The position numbers were made by a program, and so were the translations under genes. The notes under the pieces were generated by a model that did no database searches, had not been told where the DNA came from, and worked only from the letters and a program-made list of their open reading frames with translations. Below, piece after piece: positions 36,254 through 45,725 of a DNA stretch of 64,000 nt. The stretch comes from JAPOVO01 sp026708165. Its GTDB lineage: Bacteria; Chloroflexota; UBA11872; VXNJ01. The stretch spans positions 3,175,825 through 3,239,824 of the forward strand of contig OZ242360.1 in the NCBI GenBank assembly GCA_965208775.1, written 5' to 3'. Position 1 is the first letter of the stretch. Each line of letters begins with the position of its first letter.

Positions 36254-37011
36254 GAAGCTTGCGGCTGGCGATCGGCTTCTTGACGGTGGTGCCGATCGCG
36301 CCCGCAGGTGCTGTGCGGATGGGACCGGCCCGGGCCTATTTCCCGTTGGTGGGCCTTGCGCTCGGAGGTGTGCTCGCGGGACTGGACTTTGTCGCGCGAC
36401 TGGCCTTGCCACCTTTCGTCGTCGGCGCGCTGCTGGTGGCAGCGCTGATAATTATGACGCGAGCCATGCACATGGACGGATTTCTCGACACCTGCGACGG
36501 GCTGTTCGGAGGCTACAGCCGAACGGATCGACTGAAGATCCTGCGGGACACTCGCGTGGGAGCGTTCGCGGTGGCCGGCGGGGTGAGCCTGTTGCTGCTG
36601 AAATTGACCCTTATGGCAAGCATCGCCGACGAGATACGGGCCGGTCTGCTGGCGGTATTCCCGTGCGCATCCCGGTTTGGAATGGTATCGACGATGGCCG
36701 CGTTCAAGTACGCCAGGGAAGAAGGTCTCGGTACGTCATTTCAGGACGGGAAAGGCTGGTGGCAAGTTGTGTTCGGGTTCGCCACGGCCGCGGCCGCGGC
36801 TGGACTGCTTCTTGGATTCGCCGGGTTGATATTGCTCGGTGCGACGATCGTCGTATCCTTGGGGCTGGGATGGTGGTTCACGCGGCTCCTAGGCGGAATG
36901 ACAGGTGACACTTACGGCGCCGTAAACGAGGTGGCCGAATTGACCGTGCTGCTGCTGGGGATCGTAATTTTTGGCGTGACCGCCGGGATGTACCAAACAC
37001 CGTCATGGTAG
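36250..37011 (+). CDS. cobS: Adenosylcobinamide-GDP ribazoletransferase (cobalamin synthase)
   Basis: A 253-residue inner-membrane enzyme joining adenosylcobinamide-GDP and alpha-ribazole. The signature MHMDGFLDTCDGLFGG with DRLKILRDTRVGAF is present, and five or more hydrophobic segments follow. TTG at 36250, with GGAGG at 36241-36245, overlaps the cobT stop by 4 bases; an earlier in-frame ATG at 36172 would add residues unlike the family. GGMTGDTYGAVNEVAEL near the C-terminus is the second family motif. Confidence 0.92.
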   Translation: MRSLRLAIGFLTVVPIAPAGAVRMGPARAYFPLVGLALGGVLAGLDFVARLALPPFVVGALLVAALIIMTRAMHMDGFLDTCDGLFGGYSRTDRLKILRDTRVGAFAVAGGVSLLLLKLTLMASIADEIRAGLLAVFPCASRFGMVSTMAAFKYAREEGLGTSFQDGKGWWQVVFGFATAAAAAGLLLGFAGLILLGATIVVSLGLGWWFTRLLGGMTGDTYGAVNEVAELTVLLLGIVIFGVTAGMYQTPSW

Positions 37012-37057
37012 GTAGCTGTGACGCAGACAAACGACGCTAAGGATGCAAAGCTGAAGG

Positions 37058-37681
37058 ATGGGTAGCTGGTACCTGGTGCGGCACGGGGAAACTTCGTGGA
37101 ATCGAAGCGGACGGGTTCAAGGGCATATCGACGTCCCGCTCGGCGAGCACGGCAAGCGGCAGGCCGAGATGCTGGGGAAGAGGCTCGCGGAACGTAGATT
37201 TGCGGCTGTTTACGCCAGCGATCTGTCACGCACTATGGAAACCGCGCGGGGCATTGTCGCAGATGATCAGGTCGCCATTGAAGCCGATTCAGACCTGCGC
37301 GAGTTCTCCTTTGGAGAGTGGGAGGGGCTGACGCTTGAGGAAGCCGAGGCGCGGGATCCCAAGGTATATGCGGAGCGGATGAGAATGCGTAACCACGCCT
37401 TCGCCGCTCCCGGAGGCGAGAATACGACTCAATTGCTGAAACGGGTGCGGCCATTCTGTTCAAGCGCGGCGCGGCGGCATAATGCCGCCGATGACGTGCT
37501 GGTGGTAGCTCACGGTGGTACTGTCCGCGCCCTGCTGATTTGCTTGCTTGATTTGGAGGATGAGGGGTTCTGGCGATTGCGGGTCGACTGCGGCAGTCTC
37601 TCCATAGTCAGCAACCACCCGGGTGGCCGTGTTCTCGATGTTTGGAACGACACGAGTCACCTGGATGCCGAGGCCCTGTGA
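37058..37681 (+). CDS. cobC: Histidine phosphatase, probable alpha-ribazole phosphatase
   Basis: A 207-residue phosphoglycerate-mutase-fold phosphatase. The catalytic motif is LVRHGETSWN at the N-terminus, DLSRTMETA and EFSFGEWEGLT follow, and VVAHGGTVRALL holds the second histidine. In this neighbourhood it most likely removes the phosphate of alpha-ribazole phosphate or adenosylcobalamin phosphate. It lies 46 bases after cobS and 10 bases before cobU. Generic phosphatase activity cannot be excluded from sequence. Confidence 0.85.
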   Translation: MGSWYLVRHGETSWNRSGRVQGHIDVPLGEHGKRQAEMLGKRLAERRFAAVYASDLSRTMETARGIVADDQVAIEADSDLREFSFGEWEGLTLEEAEARDPKVYAERMRMRNHAFAAPGGENTTQLLKRVRPFCSSAARRHNAADDVLVVAHGGTVRALLICLLDLEDEGFWRLRVDCGSLSIVSNHPGGRVLDVWNDTSHLDAEAL

Positions 37682-37691
37682 GACAGACCCC

Positions 37692-38249
37692 GTGAAGAAG
37701 AGGCTGACGCTTGTCTTGGGCGGGGTCCGGGCAGGCAAGAGCAGCTACGCTCAGGCGCTTGCGGAGAGGGGCGGACGCGTGCTCTTTGCAGCCACAGCCG
37801 AGGCGGGCGACCCGGAGATGGAGGAGCGAATTCAGGCTCATCGAAGGGAGCGGCCTGCCGAATGGGATACGCTCGAAGAGCCCGTCGATCTCGTGTCGGC
37901 AGTAAAGTCGCGGATGCGTCACTATGACACGATCTTGCTGGACTGTCTGACGTTATGGACGAGCAATCTGATGCTGCGGAGCGAAACTCCGGGGACGGCG
38001 TGTATTGATATAGCCTCGGAAGCCCGAACGCTGCTGGGTCTCTACGGCGATGGCAGTGCCTCCTGGATAGTCGTCAGCAATGAGGTGGGACTGGGCGTAG
38101 TGCCGGCGACCCGGCTGGGCCGCGTCTTCGCCGACGAGCTCGGTCGGGTGAATCAGATCATCGCCGCCGAGGCGGACGACGTGTACTTCATGGCCGCGGG
38201 GTTGCCACTGAAGTTGAAGACCGGCGGCCGTGGTACGGACGTTTCCTGA
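37692..38249 (+). CDS. cobU: Adenosylcobinamide kinase/adenosylcobinamide-phosphate guanylyltransferase
   Basis: A 185-residue bifunctional enzyme that phosphorylates adenosylcobinamide and transfers GMP. P-loop LGGVRAGKSS at 9-18, LLDCLTLWTSNLM near 85 and VSNEVGLGVVPATRLGR near 125 are diagnostic. GTG at 37692 is chosen: the family N-terminus VKKRLTLVLGG starts there, 10 bases after the cobC stop, whereas the open frame to 37623 overlaps cobC. The last gene of the riboswitch-led unit; convergent with pduX 10 bases away. Confidence 0.92.
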   Translation: MKKRLTLVLGGVRAGKSSYAQALAERGGRVLFAATAEAGDPEMEERIQAHRRERPAEWDTLEEPVDLVSAVKSRMRHYDTILLDCLTLWTSNLMLRSETPGTACIDIASEARTLLGLYGDGSASWIVVSNEVGLGVVPATRLGRVFADELGRVNQIIAAEADDVYFMAAGLPLKLKTGGRGTDVS

Positions 38250-38259
38250 GAGGTCGCTC

Positions 38260-39171
38260 TCAGGATTCTCGTCGATGACGCGAGACGATACCGCCGCCGA
38301 TAAGCCGGCGATTGTGTACCGCTGTCAGGCCGGATAGTCGTTTCCAAGCCTCCTCCATAGCCCACGCCGATCGCTCGAAGTCTTCGGGGAAGAGCAGGCC
38401 CAAAACGGTCCCGCTGTGAGCAACGTTGACACCCACGGCCCCAGCAGCGCGCCCCAAGGCGAGAACGTTCGGCAACTGGGGCTTCGGGAGCACTTCCTGA
38501 TATGCCAGCGCATTGTGCGTCGCTCCCTGACCGACCATCTCGTCGTCTCCGTTCTTGAGTCCAACAGTGATGAGTTCGAGCGCTTCACGGAAGTGCGCCT
38601 CCCTTCGGTGGAGTTCAGCCTTTCGGTCGACCGCGTTGAACGCCTCGGTATCGAGTGCATCGGCAAACTCCAGTACGAGGACCCTCATTCCTGGTGGATC
38701 GCCGAGCGACCCGGCGATCCGGCCGTATCTGTGATCGAACAGCGCGATGCCGGGCAGCATGACGCCGTCGCTCGGTTCGATGGCGAGCGCCAGGTCTGCT
38801 TGCTGCCGCACTGTGGTCTCAGTGTTCAACGCGGCGGCCGTCGCTCCAACGGCTGCCACGATATCGGCGGTGCTGCTGGCCATGCCCTTTCCGCGCGGGA
38901 GGGGGCTGTCGATTTCCAGTCGCGCATCCATGTCGTTTCGTCCCAGATGCGCGAGCGACAGTTCGACGGCGCGGGCAGCCTTGGGTGAACCGATCGGACC
39001 GCGCACCCGTCCAGCGCCTTCCGTTAGCTCCACCGTGGCGGTAGCGAAGAGATCGATGGGACAGGTGACCATCACCAGCGTGCCGTCCAACATGCCTTGG
39101 GCCAGCTCGCCACAGGTGCCGGGAACCGACGCGACGCCACGTCCCGGGTTGCAATCTGCGAGTCCCGGCAT
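38260..39171 (-). CDS. pduX: GHMP-family kinase, probable L-threonine kinase
   Basis: A 303-residue GHMP kinase. VPGTCGELAQGML at the N-terminus and the phosphate loop SPLPRGKGMASSTAD near 110 match PduX, which makes L-threonine O-3-phosphate. That product is decarboxylated by CobD (gene at 40.7 kb) to the aminopropanol linker of cobalamin, so the context supports the assignment. It starts 15 bases after cobQ and is the last gene of the minus-strand cobalamin unit. Confidence 0.87.
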   Translation of the reverse strand: MPGLADCNPGRGVASVPGTCGELAQGMLDGTLVMVTCPIDLFATATVELTEGAGRVRGPIGSPKAARAVELSLAHLGRNDMDARLEIDSPLPRGKGMASSTADIVAAVGATAAALNTETTVRQQADLALAIEPSDGVMLPGIALFDHRYGRIAGSLGDPPGMRVLVLEFADALDTEAFNAVDRKAELHRREAHFREALELITVGLKNGDDEMVGQGATHNALAYQEVLPKPQLPNVLALGRAAGAVGVNVAHSGTVLGLLFPEDFERSAWAMEEAWKRLSGLTAVHNRRLIGGGIVSRHRRES

Positions 39172-39186
39172 CTCTATGCGCGCTCG

Positions 39187-40713
39187 CTAGTTCAACCCTG
39201 TCACGCGGTAGACCAACTCCATGTCGAGGTGCTTTCGGACCAGCGTCGCCAGCTTGTCGTACTCGGCGTTCGAGTCGACTTCCTCGCCACCAGGAGGCAG
39301 ACTCGCTCCCCTGCGTTTTGCAGCGTACTTCAATATCGAGCGACGCACGGCGCGGTTGTGGAAGAGTCCATGCAAGTACGTACCCAACGTAAGTCCTTCG
39401 TCATCCAGAGCGCCGTCTGACAGGCCGACTCGCCGACCCGATCGCGAGTCCAACAGGAATGGAGCAGACATGCCTCGGCTCGACGTGACGCCCATGTGAA
39501 TCTCGTACGCGGAAATCTCGGCCCCCTTGCAGCCGCCGAGGATGCCGTGGCTCTCGATTGCGCGTCCCTTAGCCTGATGAGTCGCCTTTTCCTTGGAGAA
39601 GGTAGTGGATGCCTGTAGAAGACCCAAGCCGGGAGTCCTGGCCCTGGGCGACTCTACGCGGAAAGGGTCCAGCAGCTCCTCGCCGAGCATCTGATAGCCT
39701 GCGCAAATGCCCACGACTGGGGTCCCGCTCCTGCGCGCGTCGACGATGCGCTTGGCCAGACCCTGCGCGCGCAGCCAGTCAAGATCGGAGACTGTTGTCT
39801 TGCTGCCGGGGATGACGACAAGGTCGGGGTCGCCAAACTCCTCTGCCCGCTCGACGTAGCGCACGCCTACAGCCGGCTCGTGGCGCAAAGGGTCGAAGTC
39901 GTCGAAATTGGCGATATGCGGAAGGCGAATCACCGCTACGTCGACTGCCGTTTCCAAGTCGCTCGTGGGTCCGTTCGACAAGCCTAGAGAATCCTCCTCC
40001 GGAACATGGATGTCGAAGAAATACGGCAGTACCCCTGCGACCGGCACGCCGGTACGCTCGCGCAGGAAGTCGAGTCCCGGAGTCAGCAGCGACGGATCGC
40101 CTCGAAACTTGTTTATGACATGACCTTTGACCAACGCCCGCTCCTCGGGATCCAGCAGGACCATGGTGCCAACGAGCTGAGCAAAGACGCCTCCACGGTC
40201 GATGTCGGCTACGAGCAGGACCGGCGCATTGGCGTAGCGGGCTACTCGCATGTTGACGATGTCGTGCTGCTTGAGGTTGATCTCCGCCGGGCTGCCGGCT
40301 CCCTCAATCACCACCACGTCGTAGTCCGCGCGCAGTCGGTCGAGAGCTGAGGCCGCCGTTTCCCAAATCGTCGATTTCAACTCGTAGTATTCGCGGGCGG
40401 AGGCAACGGCCTGGGGGCGTCCCATCACGACGACCTGAGAGCGACTGTCGCCCTCGGGCTTGAGCAGGATCGGGTTCATCTCCACCTTCGGAGCCACCAT
40501 CGCCGCGGAAGCTTGCACGGCTTGAGAACGTCCAATCTCGCCGCCGTCCGGCGTGGCGTAGGAATTCAGAGACATGTTCTGCGCTTTGAACGGAGCGACC
40601 TGGAGACCATCTTGAGCGAATATGCGGCAGAGCGCGGTGGCCAGGACTGACTTGCCCGCATGGGAAGAAGTTCCCTGAACCATGATGACTTTCGCTAGTC
40701 CGCCACCACTCAT
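39187..40713 (-). CDS. cobQ: Cobyric acid synthase (adenosylcobyrate synthase)
   Basis: A 508-residue glutamine-dependent amidase that converts adenosylcobyrinate a,c-diamide to adenosylcobyric acid. The N-terminal dethiobiotin-synthase-like ATP domain has MVQGTSSHAGKS and FKAQNMSLNSYAT. The C-terminal class I glutaminase domain has the nucleophile Cys in VVGICAGYQML and the His in GTYLHGLFHN. ATG at 40713 overlaps the cobD stop (ATGA) and is preferred over the open frame up to 40812, which reads into cobD. Confidence 0.93.
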   Translation of the reverse strand: MSGGGLAKVIMVQGTSSHAGKSVLATALCRIFAQDGLQVAPFKAQNMSLNSYATPDGGEIGRSQAVQASAAMVAPKVEMNPILLKPEGDSRSQVVVMGRPQAVASAREYYELKSTIWETAASALDRLRADYDVVVIEGAGSPAEINLKQHDIVNMRVARYANAPVLLVADIDRGGVFAQLVGTMVLLDPEERALVKGHVINKFRGDPSLLTPGLDFLRERTGVPVAGVLPYFFDIHVPEEDSLGLSNGPTSDLETAVDVAVIRLPHIANFDDFDPLRHEPAVGVRYVERAEEFGDPDLVVIPGSKTTVSDLDWLRAQGLAKRIVDARRSGTPVVGICAGYQMLGEELLDPFRVESPRARTPGLGLLQASTTFSKEKATHQAKGRAIESHGILGGCKGAEISAYEIHMGVTSSRGMSAPFLLDSRSGRRVGLSDGALDDEGLTLGTYLHGLFHNRAVRRSILKYAAKRRGASLPPGGEEVDSNAEYDKLATLVRKHLDMELVYRVTGLN

Positions 40714-41774
40714 CGGTGCAGCACGTCCCGGAGCGCATCTATGAGTCGAGCGCACTCCTCGGGTCGCCGAGCTGCGATTCGGATGTGTTGGGGCAGGCCA
40801 AATGACGTGCAATCCCTGACTGCCATGCGCCCGCGTAGAAGAGCGCTTCGCACTTTGGCCGCATCGCCCACGCGCGCCAGAATGAAGTTGGCGGATGAGG
40901 GAGTAACCGAAACGCTCAGCTTGTCCAACTCACGACATAGATACGCCTTGGCTTCCAGTATGACCTCCCTAGCCCGGGCGACGTGCGTCTCATCTTCCAA
41001 GGCAGCGATTCCGACAGCTTGAGCGACTGCGTTGACGCTCCAGGCCGGCTGCAGGCGGCGTACCGCCGCGACGACGCTCGGCTCGGCCACCATGTAACCC
41101 AGTCTTACACCCGCAAGCGCGTGATCCTTAGTCATGGAATTCAGAATCACGAGGTTTCCACAACCCAGGAGCGGGAGAGGGTCCCATCGGCAATCGGAAA
41201 GCTCAGCATACGCGTTATCGAGCACCAATAGAGCGTCTTCGCCAACGGCCGAGTTGAACTGCTCCACTGTGTCGCGCTCAAGGCAGGTGCCGGCGGGATT
41301 GTTTGGGTTGCAAAGAAAGACCAAGCCGGGTCGCATCTCTCTGATTGTCCTGACCGCCGTATCGACAGGCCAACGAAAACCGCGGTCCTCCCTGGCCCGG
41401 AGGGTACGTACGTCGGCTCCGGCTATAGCGGCGGCGGCCTCATATTCTCCAAATGTCGGCGCAAGTATCAGGCATTTCTCTCCGGGGCGTAGACAGGCGC
41501 GCGCCACCAGGTGGATGAGCTCCGTGGATCCGTTCCCGATCAGGAGATTGTCGATTGGGACCTTCAGCCGCGCCGCGAGCGCCTCGCGCAGGCCAAGGCT
41601 ATTGCGGTCGGGATAGGCAGACAGATCCGCCTCGGCGGCGGCCCGAATGACGCGCCGCGACGGTCCCAACGGATTGATGTTGGCGCTAAAGTCCAGAACC
41701 TGATCGGGTTGAAGTCCCAGCGAGCGAAGCTCCGCCGGGTCCAATCCCCCATGTACCGTGGTCATTTGGCGCAT
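40710..41774 (-). CDS. cobD: Threonine-phosphate decarboxylase (HisC-like PLP enzyme)
   Basis: A 354-residue class I/II PLP enzyme. HGGLDPAEL and DFSANINPLGPS near the N-terminus are typical of CobD rather than HisC. CNPNNPAGT (155-163), VLDNAYAEL and the PLP lysine K216 in SMTKDHALAGVRLGY are present. It decarboxylates L-threonine phosphate to aminopropanol phosphate, which CbiB attaches to cobyric acid. Flanked by cbiB (10 bases) and cobQ (4-base overlap). Histidinol-phosphate aminotransferase is the alternative, but context argues against it. The start could be ATG 41774 or 41765. Confidence 0.88.
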   Translation of the reverse strand: MRQMTTVHGGLDPAELRSLGLQPDQVLDFSANINPLGPSRRVIRAAAEADLSAYPDRNSLGLREALAARLKVPIDNLLIGNGSTELIHLVARACLRPGEKCLILAPTFGEYEAAAAIAGADVRTLRAREDRGFRWPVDTAVRTIREMRPGLVFLCNPNNPAGTCLERDTVEQFNSAVGEDALLVLDNAYAELSDCRWDPLPLLGCGNLVILNSMTKDHALAGVRLGYMVAEPSVVAAVRRLQPAWSVNAVAQAVGIAALEDETHVARAREVILEAKAYLCRELDKLSVSVTPSSANFILARVGDAAKVRSALLRGRMAVRDCTSFGLPQHIRIAARRPEECARLIDALRDVLHR

Positions 41775-41784
41775 CTGGCTTCCA

Positions 41785-42747
41785 TCATCCCGTGATCACG
41801 TAGCGCACGAAAAGTAGACCCAGGGCCGCAGCAGCGGCGAGCAAAGCCGTTCGCTCAACGATGCGCATTGCTTGGCCGATGTCGCTCGAAACCGGCTTCC
41901 GCAGACCATCTCCCAGGCGATAGTGCCCCGATTTTTCCAACTGTATGCCCAGCAGCCCAGCCATCGCGCCCATGGTCAATCCTGCATTGGGGCTTGCGGT
42001 GCGGCGGCGATCTCGCAACATAATGCGCCATCCGCTCCGGACCGAAAGACGACTCAACGCACCGCCGGCCAGAATCAGCAGAGCGCTAATCCTCGCCGGA
42101 GCCAGGTTAACGACATCGTCCAGTCGGGCGGCAAACTTGCCCAGGTATTCATATGCTCCGCGATAGCCGAGCATGCTGTCGAGCGTGTTTACCGCCCTGT
42201 AGGCTATTGCTCCCGGCACCCCGAATACCGCGAACGCCAGCCAAGGACCGACGAAACTGTCGGTAGTGTTCTCAGCCAGCGACTCAACTGTGGATGCGGC
42301 GACCAGAGACGGCGTCAGGGAGGTAGGATCGCGGCTGACTAGGCTCCTCAAGCTTGCCCTGGCATCGTCCAACTTGTCTTCGGCGAGCGACCGCCGAGTT
42401 TGGTCTGCCGCGGACAAGAGTCCCCTGACCGTGAAGGAGGTGCGCAGCATGATCGCCGCGCCGACCGCGTAAGCAAGCGGCCCAACCGACGTCAGAGCGG
42501 TTACCAGGAGCCAAGCCAGGACTCCCGATCCTCCCGCTATCACCACCACGATGGCACTGCCAAACAGAAACGCGGCCGCCGGACGCTGCGGCGCGATTCG
42601 CTCCAGAGCGGCGATTGCACGGCCCATCCAGACCACGGGGTGGATCCGGTTCGGCGGTTCCGGCAAGATTCGGTCCAGAAGTACCGCCAGCAGGAAGACC
42701 GCAGCATTGAGCACCAGATGGTTCCACCAAGTCGCGAACACGATCAT
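41785..42747 (-). CDS. cbiB: Adenosylcobinamide-phosphate synthase
   Basis: A 320-residue membrane protein that joins cobyric acid to aminopropanol phosphate. LDRILPEPPNRIHPVVWMGR near the N-terminus is the family signature; STVESLAENTTDSFVGPWLAF and YRAVNTLDSMLGYR are the conserved central motifs (each seen in full). Several hydrophobic segments span the protein. It heads the minus-strand unit cbiB-cobD-cobQ-pduX. No riboswitch core was seen upstream on this strand. Confidence 0.93.
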   Translation of the reverse strand: MIVFATWWNHLVLNAAVFLLAVLLDRILPEPPNRIHPVVWMGRAIAALERIAPQRPAAAFLFGSAIVVVIAGGSGVLAWLLVTALTSVGPLAYAVGAAIMLRTSFTVRGLLSAADQTRRSLAEDKLDDARASLRSLVSRDPTSLTPSLVAASTVESLAENTTDSFVGPWLAFAVFGVPGAIAYRAVNTLDSMLGYRGAYEYLGKFAARLDDVVNLAPARISALLILAGGALSRLSVRSGWRIMLRDRRRTASPNAGLTMGAMAGLLGIQLEKSGHYRLGDGLRKPVSSDIGQAMRIVERTALLAAAAALGLLFVRYVITG

Positions 42748-42824
42748 TAACTCGAAACTGTTTTGCCAAGGAGGTTCGTCAAGTTGAGTTGGGCCGGCTA
42801 GTCGAATCCGCCAGAGAACATCCG

Positions 42825-43817
42825 TTAGTCGCTGTATTTGGCGAGGACCGTGACGTCGATGCTCTCGGTTCCCTTGTGAAGCTGATTTCGTAATGCCGCC
42901 TCGACGGCAAAACCGGCATCCTTCAGGGCTTCGAGCTTAGTCGGATCGTCCGATCCCACGTAGGCTTGAACCTTGGTCGATGGGGGCCAGTCAATCGAGT
43001 CGATGAGCTTTGCCATGTCGCCTTCGAACACGGGGTGGACATGGACGTCCAGCGTGTGCACCGCATCGTTGAATCTAGGGTCGGGACTCAGTCTGACTAC
43101 ACCCACCACGGACTTGCTGCCGGAGACCTGCAACACACGCCCCAGGGAGATTCGAAACTCCTTGATTTCACGATAGAAAGTGATGAACTCGCCTTCAAAG
43201 CTGCCGCGGCCTATGTTGCCGCTCGCGAACATTCGAAGCCAGGAGCCTTGGGAGCAGGCGAAAAGCGCCATAAGTCCAACCCAGTCGTGCCAGTCAATGT
43301 CTCTGACCAAGGTCGTGCCCGGTGCGAAGTAGTCCTGTTCAAAAACGCTCTCCGAGCTTGCGTAATAGTGCATGAATCCCGATCCGAGCGTTACTGAATC
43401 AAAACCGAAACCTCTGTAGATGTGATAGGGAACGGTGTCGTAGCCCGTTCCGAGGAACAGAGCGTTTCCGTCACGCTCCTGAAAGTCCTGCATCTGCAGC
43501 TCCATAACCGCTTTGGCGGCACCCTTGCGGCGGTGCTCCGGAGCGGTATAGACATGACCCAAAATCCCGGAACCACGGTACTCCCACGTCGCTACGTTAG
43601 ATATCACTTCGTCATCGAGGTGGGCTATGTAGTAATACGACTCAAGTGGACCCGGGTCTTCGATAATGGTCTCGCGGATTTGCCACCGCGCCGCGCGGTT
43701 CTTGTGTCCGAGAAACGGCTCGATCAGCTCGCCCCAGTAAGCGTCGGGACCCTGGACTCGCGCGATGGTCGCTGTTTCGCCCGACTTGAGCGTTACGGTC
43801 CCGAGTTCGGTGTACAA
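42825..43817 (-). CDS. GNAT-family N-acetyltransferase
   Basis: A 330-residue protein with a GNAT acetyl-CoA site: YIAHLDDEVISNVATWEY, then GHVYTAPEHRRKGAAKAV (motif A, R-x-x-G-x-A type) around residues 86-103, and YHIYRGFGFD as motif B. The rest (about 160-330) may be a second degenerate GNAT domain or a substrate domain. TTG start at 43817 with GGAGG about 10 bases upstream. It follows the nitrilase-like gene by 25 bases on the same strand. Substrate unknown. Confidence 0.82.
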   Translation of the reverse strand: MYTELGTVTLKSGETATIARVQGPDAYWGELIEPFLGHKNRAARWQIRETIIEDPGPLESYYYIAHLDDEVISNVATWEYRGSGILGHVYTAPEHRRKGAAKAVMELQMQDFQERDGNALFLGTGYDTVPYHIYRGFGFDSVTLGSGFMHYYASSESVFEQDYFAPGTTLVRDIDWHDWVGLMALFACSQGSWLRMFASGNIGRGSFEGEFITFYREIKEFRISLGRVLQVSGSKSVVGVVRLSPDPRFNDAVHTLDVHVHPVFEGDMAKLIDSIDWPPSTKVQAYVGSDDPTKLEALKDAGFAVEAALRNQLHKGTESIDVTVLAKYSD

Positions 43818-43842
43818 GGTGAGTCAGCCTCCAGGCCGAGTT

Positions 43843-44685
43843 CTATTCAGCAGGCTGACCGACCCCCTTGTAAAGCTCGGGACGCCGGTCGGGTAAATAA
43901 GTTGCGATTGAGCGCCAGCCGGAGAGATATTCCGGGTCCAGATCAACGGTCGCGGTAGCAACGCCTGAATCCTCGCCCAAGCTGGCCAGCAGGCGCCCCG
44001 ACGGACTCGCTATGCACGAATGCCCAAGACTTCGCCAGTCGCCCTCAACGCCGGTACAGTCGGCCATGGCGACGTAAACGCCGTTTTCGAGGGCACGGGT
44101 TCGCACGAGCGACTGGACCTGCTCGCCGCTCCAACCCCATTCGTTGGTCTGATAGTCATTGGTGACCCAGTTGGTGCAGTTGACTATCAGCTCCGCGCCG
44201 GCCAGCGTCAGCGATCTGATGTATTCCGGGAATATGAGGTCGTAGCAGACCGTCAGGCCGATGTTGCCGATTTCGGTCTCGACCACGCAGAGCTCGCCGC
44301 CCAGCGAATACCAGGACTTTTCGGATGAAAACAGGTGCAGCTTGCGGTACACGGCGAGCAGTTGACCGTCCGGTGCGCAAAACAGAGCGGAGTTGAAGAA
44401 CCTCCCACCGTCGCGCTCGACTATCCCACAGACCAGGTATACGGAATTCCTGCGAGCGATATCGCAGAGGCGAGCCGAGGTCGCTCCGGGTATGGTCTCG
44501 GCCAGCTCGGCGATCCGGTCGTCCAGCAGGTATCCGGTGGTCGCAAGCTCCGGCACTATCACGAGCGCCGCGCCTGTGTCCGCCGCCCGCGTGGATGATG
44601 CTTCGATTACATCCAGATTGGACTGGACGTCTCCCAACTTCGGCTGCATCTGAACAACCGCGGTTCCGAATGGATTTCCTGACAT
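43843..44685 (-). CDS. Carbon-nitrogen hydrolase (nitrilase superfamily)
   Basis: A 280-residue amidase or carbamoylase-type enzyme. The catalytic triad is E46 (VPELATTGY), K115 (YRKLHLF) and C147 (LTVCYDLIFPEY). Length and the NCTNWVTND segment fit aliphatic amidases or N-carbamoyl hydrolases rather than true nitrilases. It precedes the GNAT gene on the same strand and lies downstream of a lone sugar permease; no stronger context clue. Confidence 0.9.
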   Translation of the reverse strand: MSGNPFGTAVVQMQPKLGDVQSNLDVIEASSTRAADTGAALVIVPELATTGYLLDDRIAELAETIPGATSARLCDIARRNSVYLVCGIVERDGGRFFNSALFCAPDGQLLAVYRKLHLFSSEKSWYSLGGELCVVETEIGNIGLTVCYDLIFPEYIRSLTLAGAELIVNCTNWVTNDYQTNEWGWSGEQVQSLVRTRALENGVYVAMADCTGVEGDWRSLGHSCIASPSGRLLASLGEDSGVATATVDLDPEYLSGWRSIATYLPDRRPELYKGVGQPAE

Positions 44686-44804
44686 GTTCGCGTTCAGTCC
44701 TGTTTTCGAGAATCCAGCAAGAGTATAGATAGTGTGGTGATCAGCCTACAGGCTGATGAAGCGCTCGAGCTACGTTTACCTGAGTCCTCGGGACGCTTAC
44801 CTCT

Positions 44805-45725
44805 CTAGCGCCCGGTCAATCCGGAGAGCGCGATGCCTCGGATGAAATAGCGCTGCGCCGAGAAGAACAAGATCAGCACCGGCAGCAGCATCACCACCGC
44901 CGCCGCCATCATCAGGTTCCAACGCGCGCCCGACCCGGTTTGGGATTCGGCAGACATGAAGTACCGCAGCCCCAGCGCCAGCGTGCGCCACGTCTCCGAG
45001 TGCAGGAATATGAGCGGGTGCAGGAAGTCGTTCCAGTGGTGGATGAACGAGAAGATTGTCGTAGCCGCGAGCGCCGGCCTGGCCAACGGCAGAAGGATCT
45101 GCCAGTAGATACGCAGGTATGAAGCGCCGTCAACCAAAGCGGCTTCGTCCAATTCGAGCGGCAGCTGCAACATGAATTGCCTCATCAGGAAGACGTAGAA
45201 CGCCCCGCCGAACGCGCCTCCACCGAACCACCAGGGGACGATCAATGGCATGGGAGTATTTATCCAGGCCAGATGGCGGAACAGGATGAAGGTTGGAACG
45301 AGCACCACTATGCTCGGCAGCATCAGCGTCGCGACCAGGATTCCGAACAACAGGTCGCGTCCAAAGAACTGCAATCGGGCAAATCCGAAGGCCACGAGCG
45401 AACAGGACAGCAGTGTCCCTACGGTCGCCAGAATCGCCACCATGAAGCTGTTGATCGTGTACAGGTGGATGCTCGACTCGCCCCATACGTCGAGGTAGTT
45501 GGTCCATACGACGGGCACCGGTATCCATTCGGGGGGATGGATGAACTCGCGCCCATAGGCCTTGAGCGAGGTCGAGATCATCCAGAACATCGGCAGCGAG
45601 GAAATCGCCCCGACAAATATCAGCGCCGCGTAGGCCAGGGTGGTGGTTAACCAGCCGCGAACGCGGTATGCGGCCGAGCGGCGTACCGTGACAGTGACCA
45701 GCTCGGAGCTTGCGCGAACGGTCAC
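44805..45725 (-). CDS. Carbohydrate ABC transporter permease, MalG type (orphan copy)
   Basis: A 306-residue permease nearly identical in layout to the one at 47.8-48.7 kb: VTVRRSAAYRVRGW at the N-terminus, EAA loop LDEAALVDGASYLRIYW and C-terminus RYFIRGIALSGLTGR. GTG start. In the intact paralogous operon the MalF-type partner ends over this GTGA; here only about 13 codons of that partner remain upstream and no binding protein is nearby. The transporter is therefore probably non-functional unless it shares partners with the second operon. Confidence 0.9.
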   Translation of the reverse strand: MTVRASSELVTVTVRRSAAYRVRGWLTTTLAYAALIFVGAISSLPMFWMISTSLKAYGREFIHPPEWIPVPVVWTNYLDVWGESSIHLYTINSFMVAILATVGTLLSCSLVAFGFARLQFFGRDLLFGILVATLMLPSIVVLVPTFILFRHLAWINTPMPLIVPWWFGGGAFGGAFYVFLMRQFMLQLPLELDEAALVDGASYLRIYWQILLPLARPALAATTIFSFIHHWNDFLHPLIFLHSETWRTLALGLRYFMSAESQTGSGARWNLMMAAAVVMLLPVLILFFSAQRYFIRGIALSGLTGR

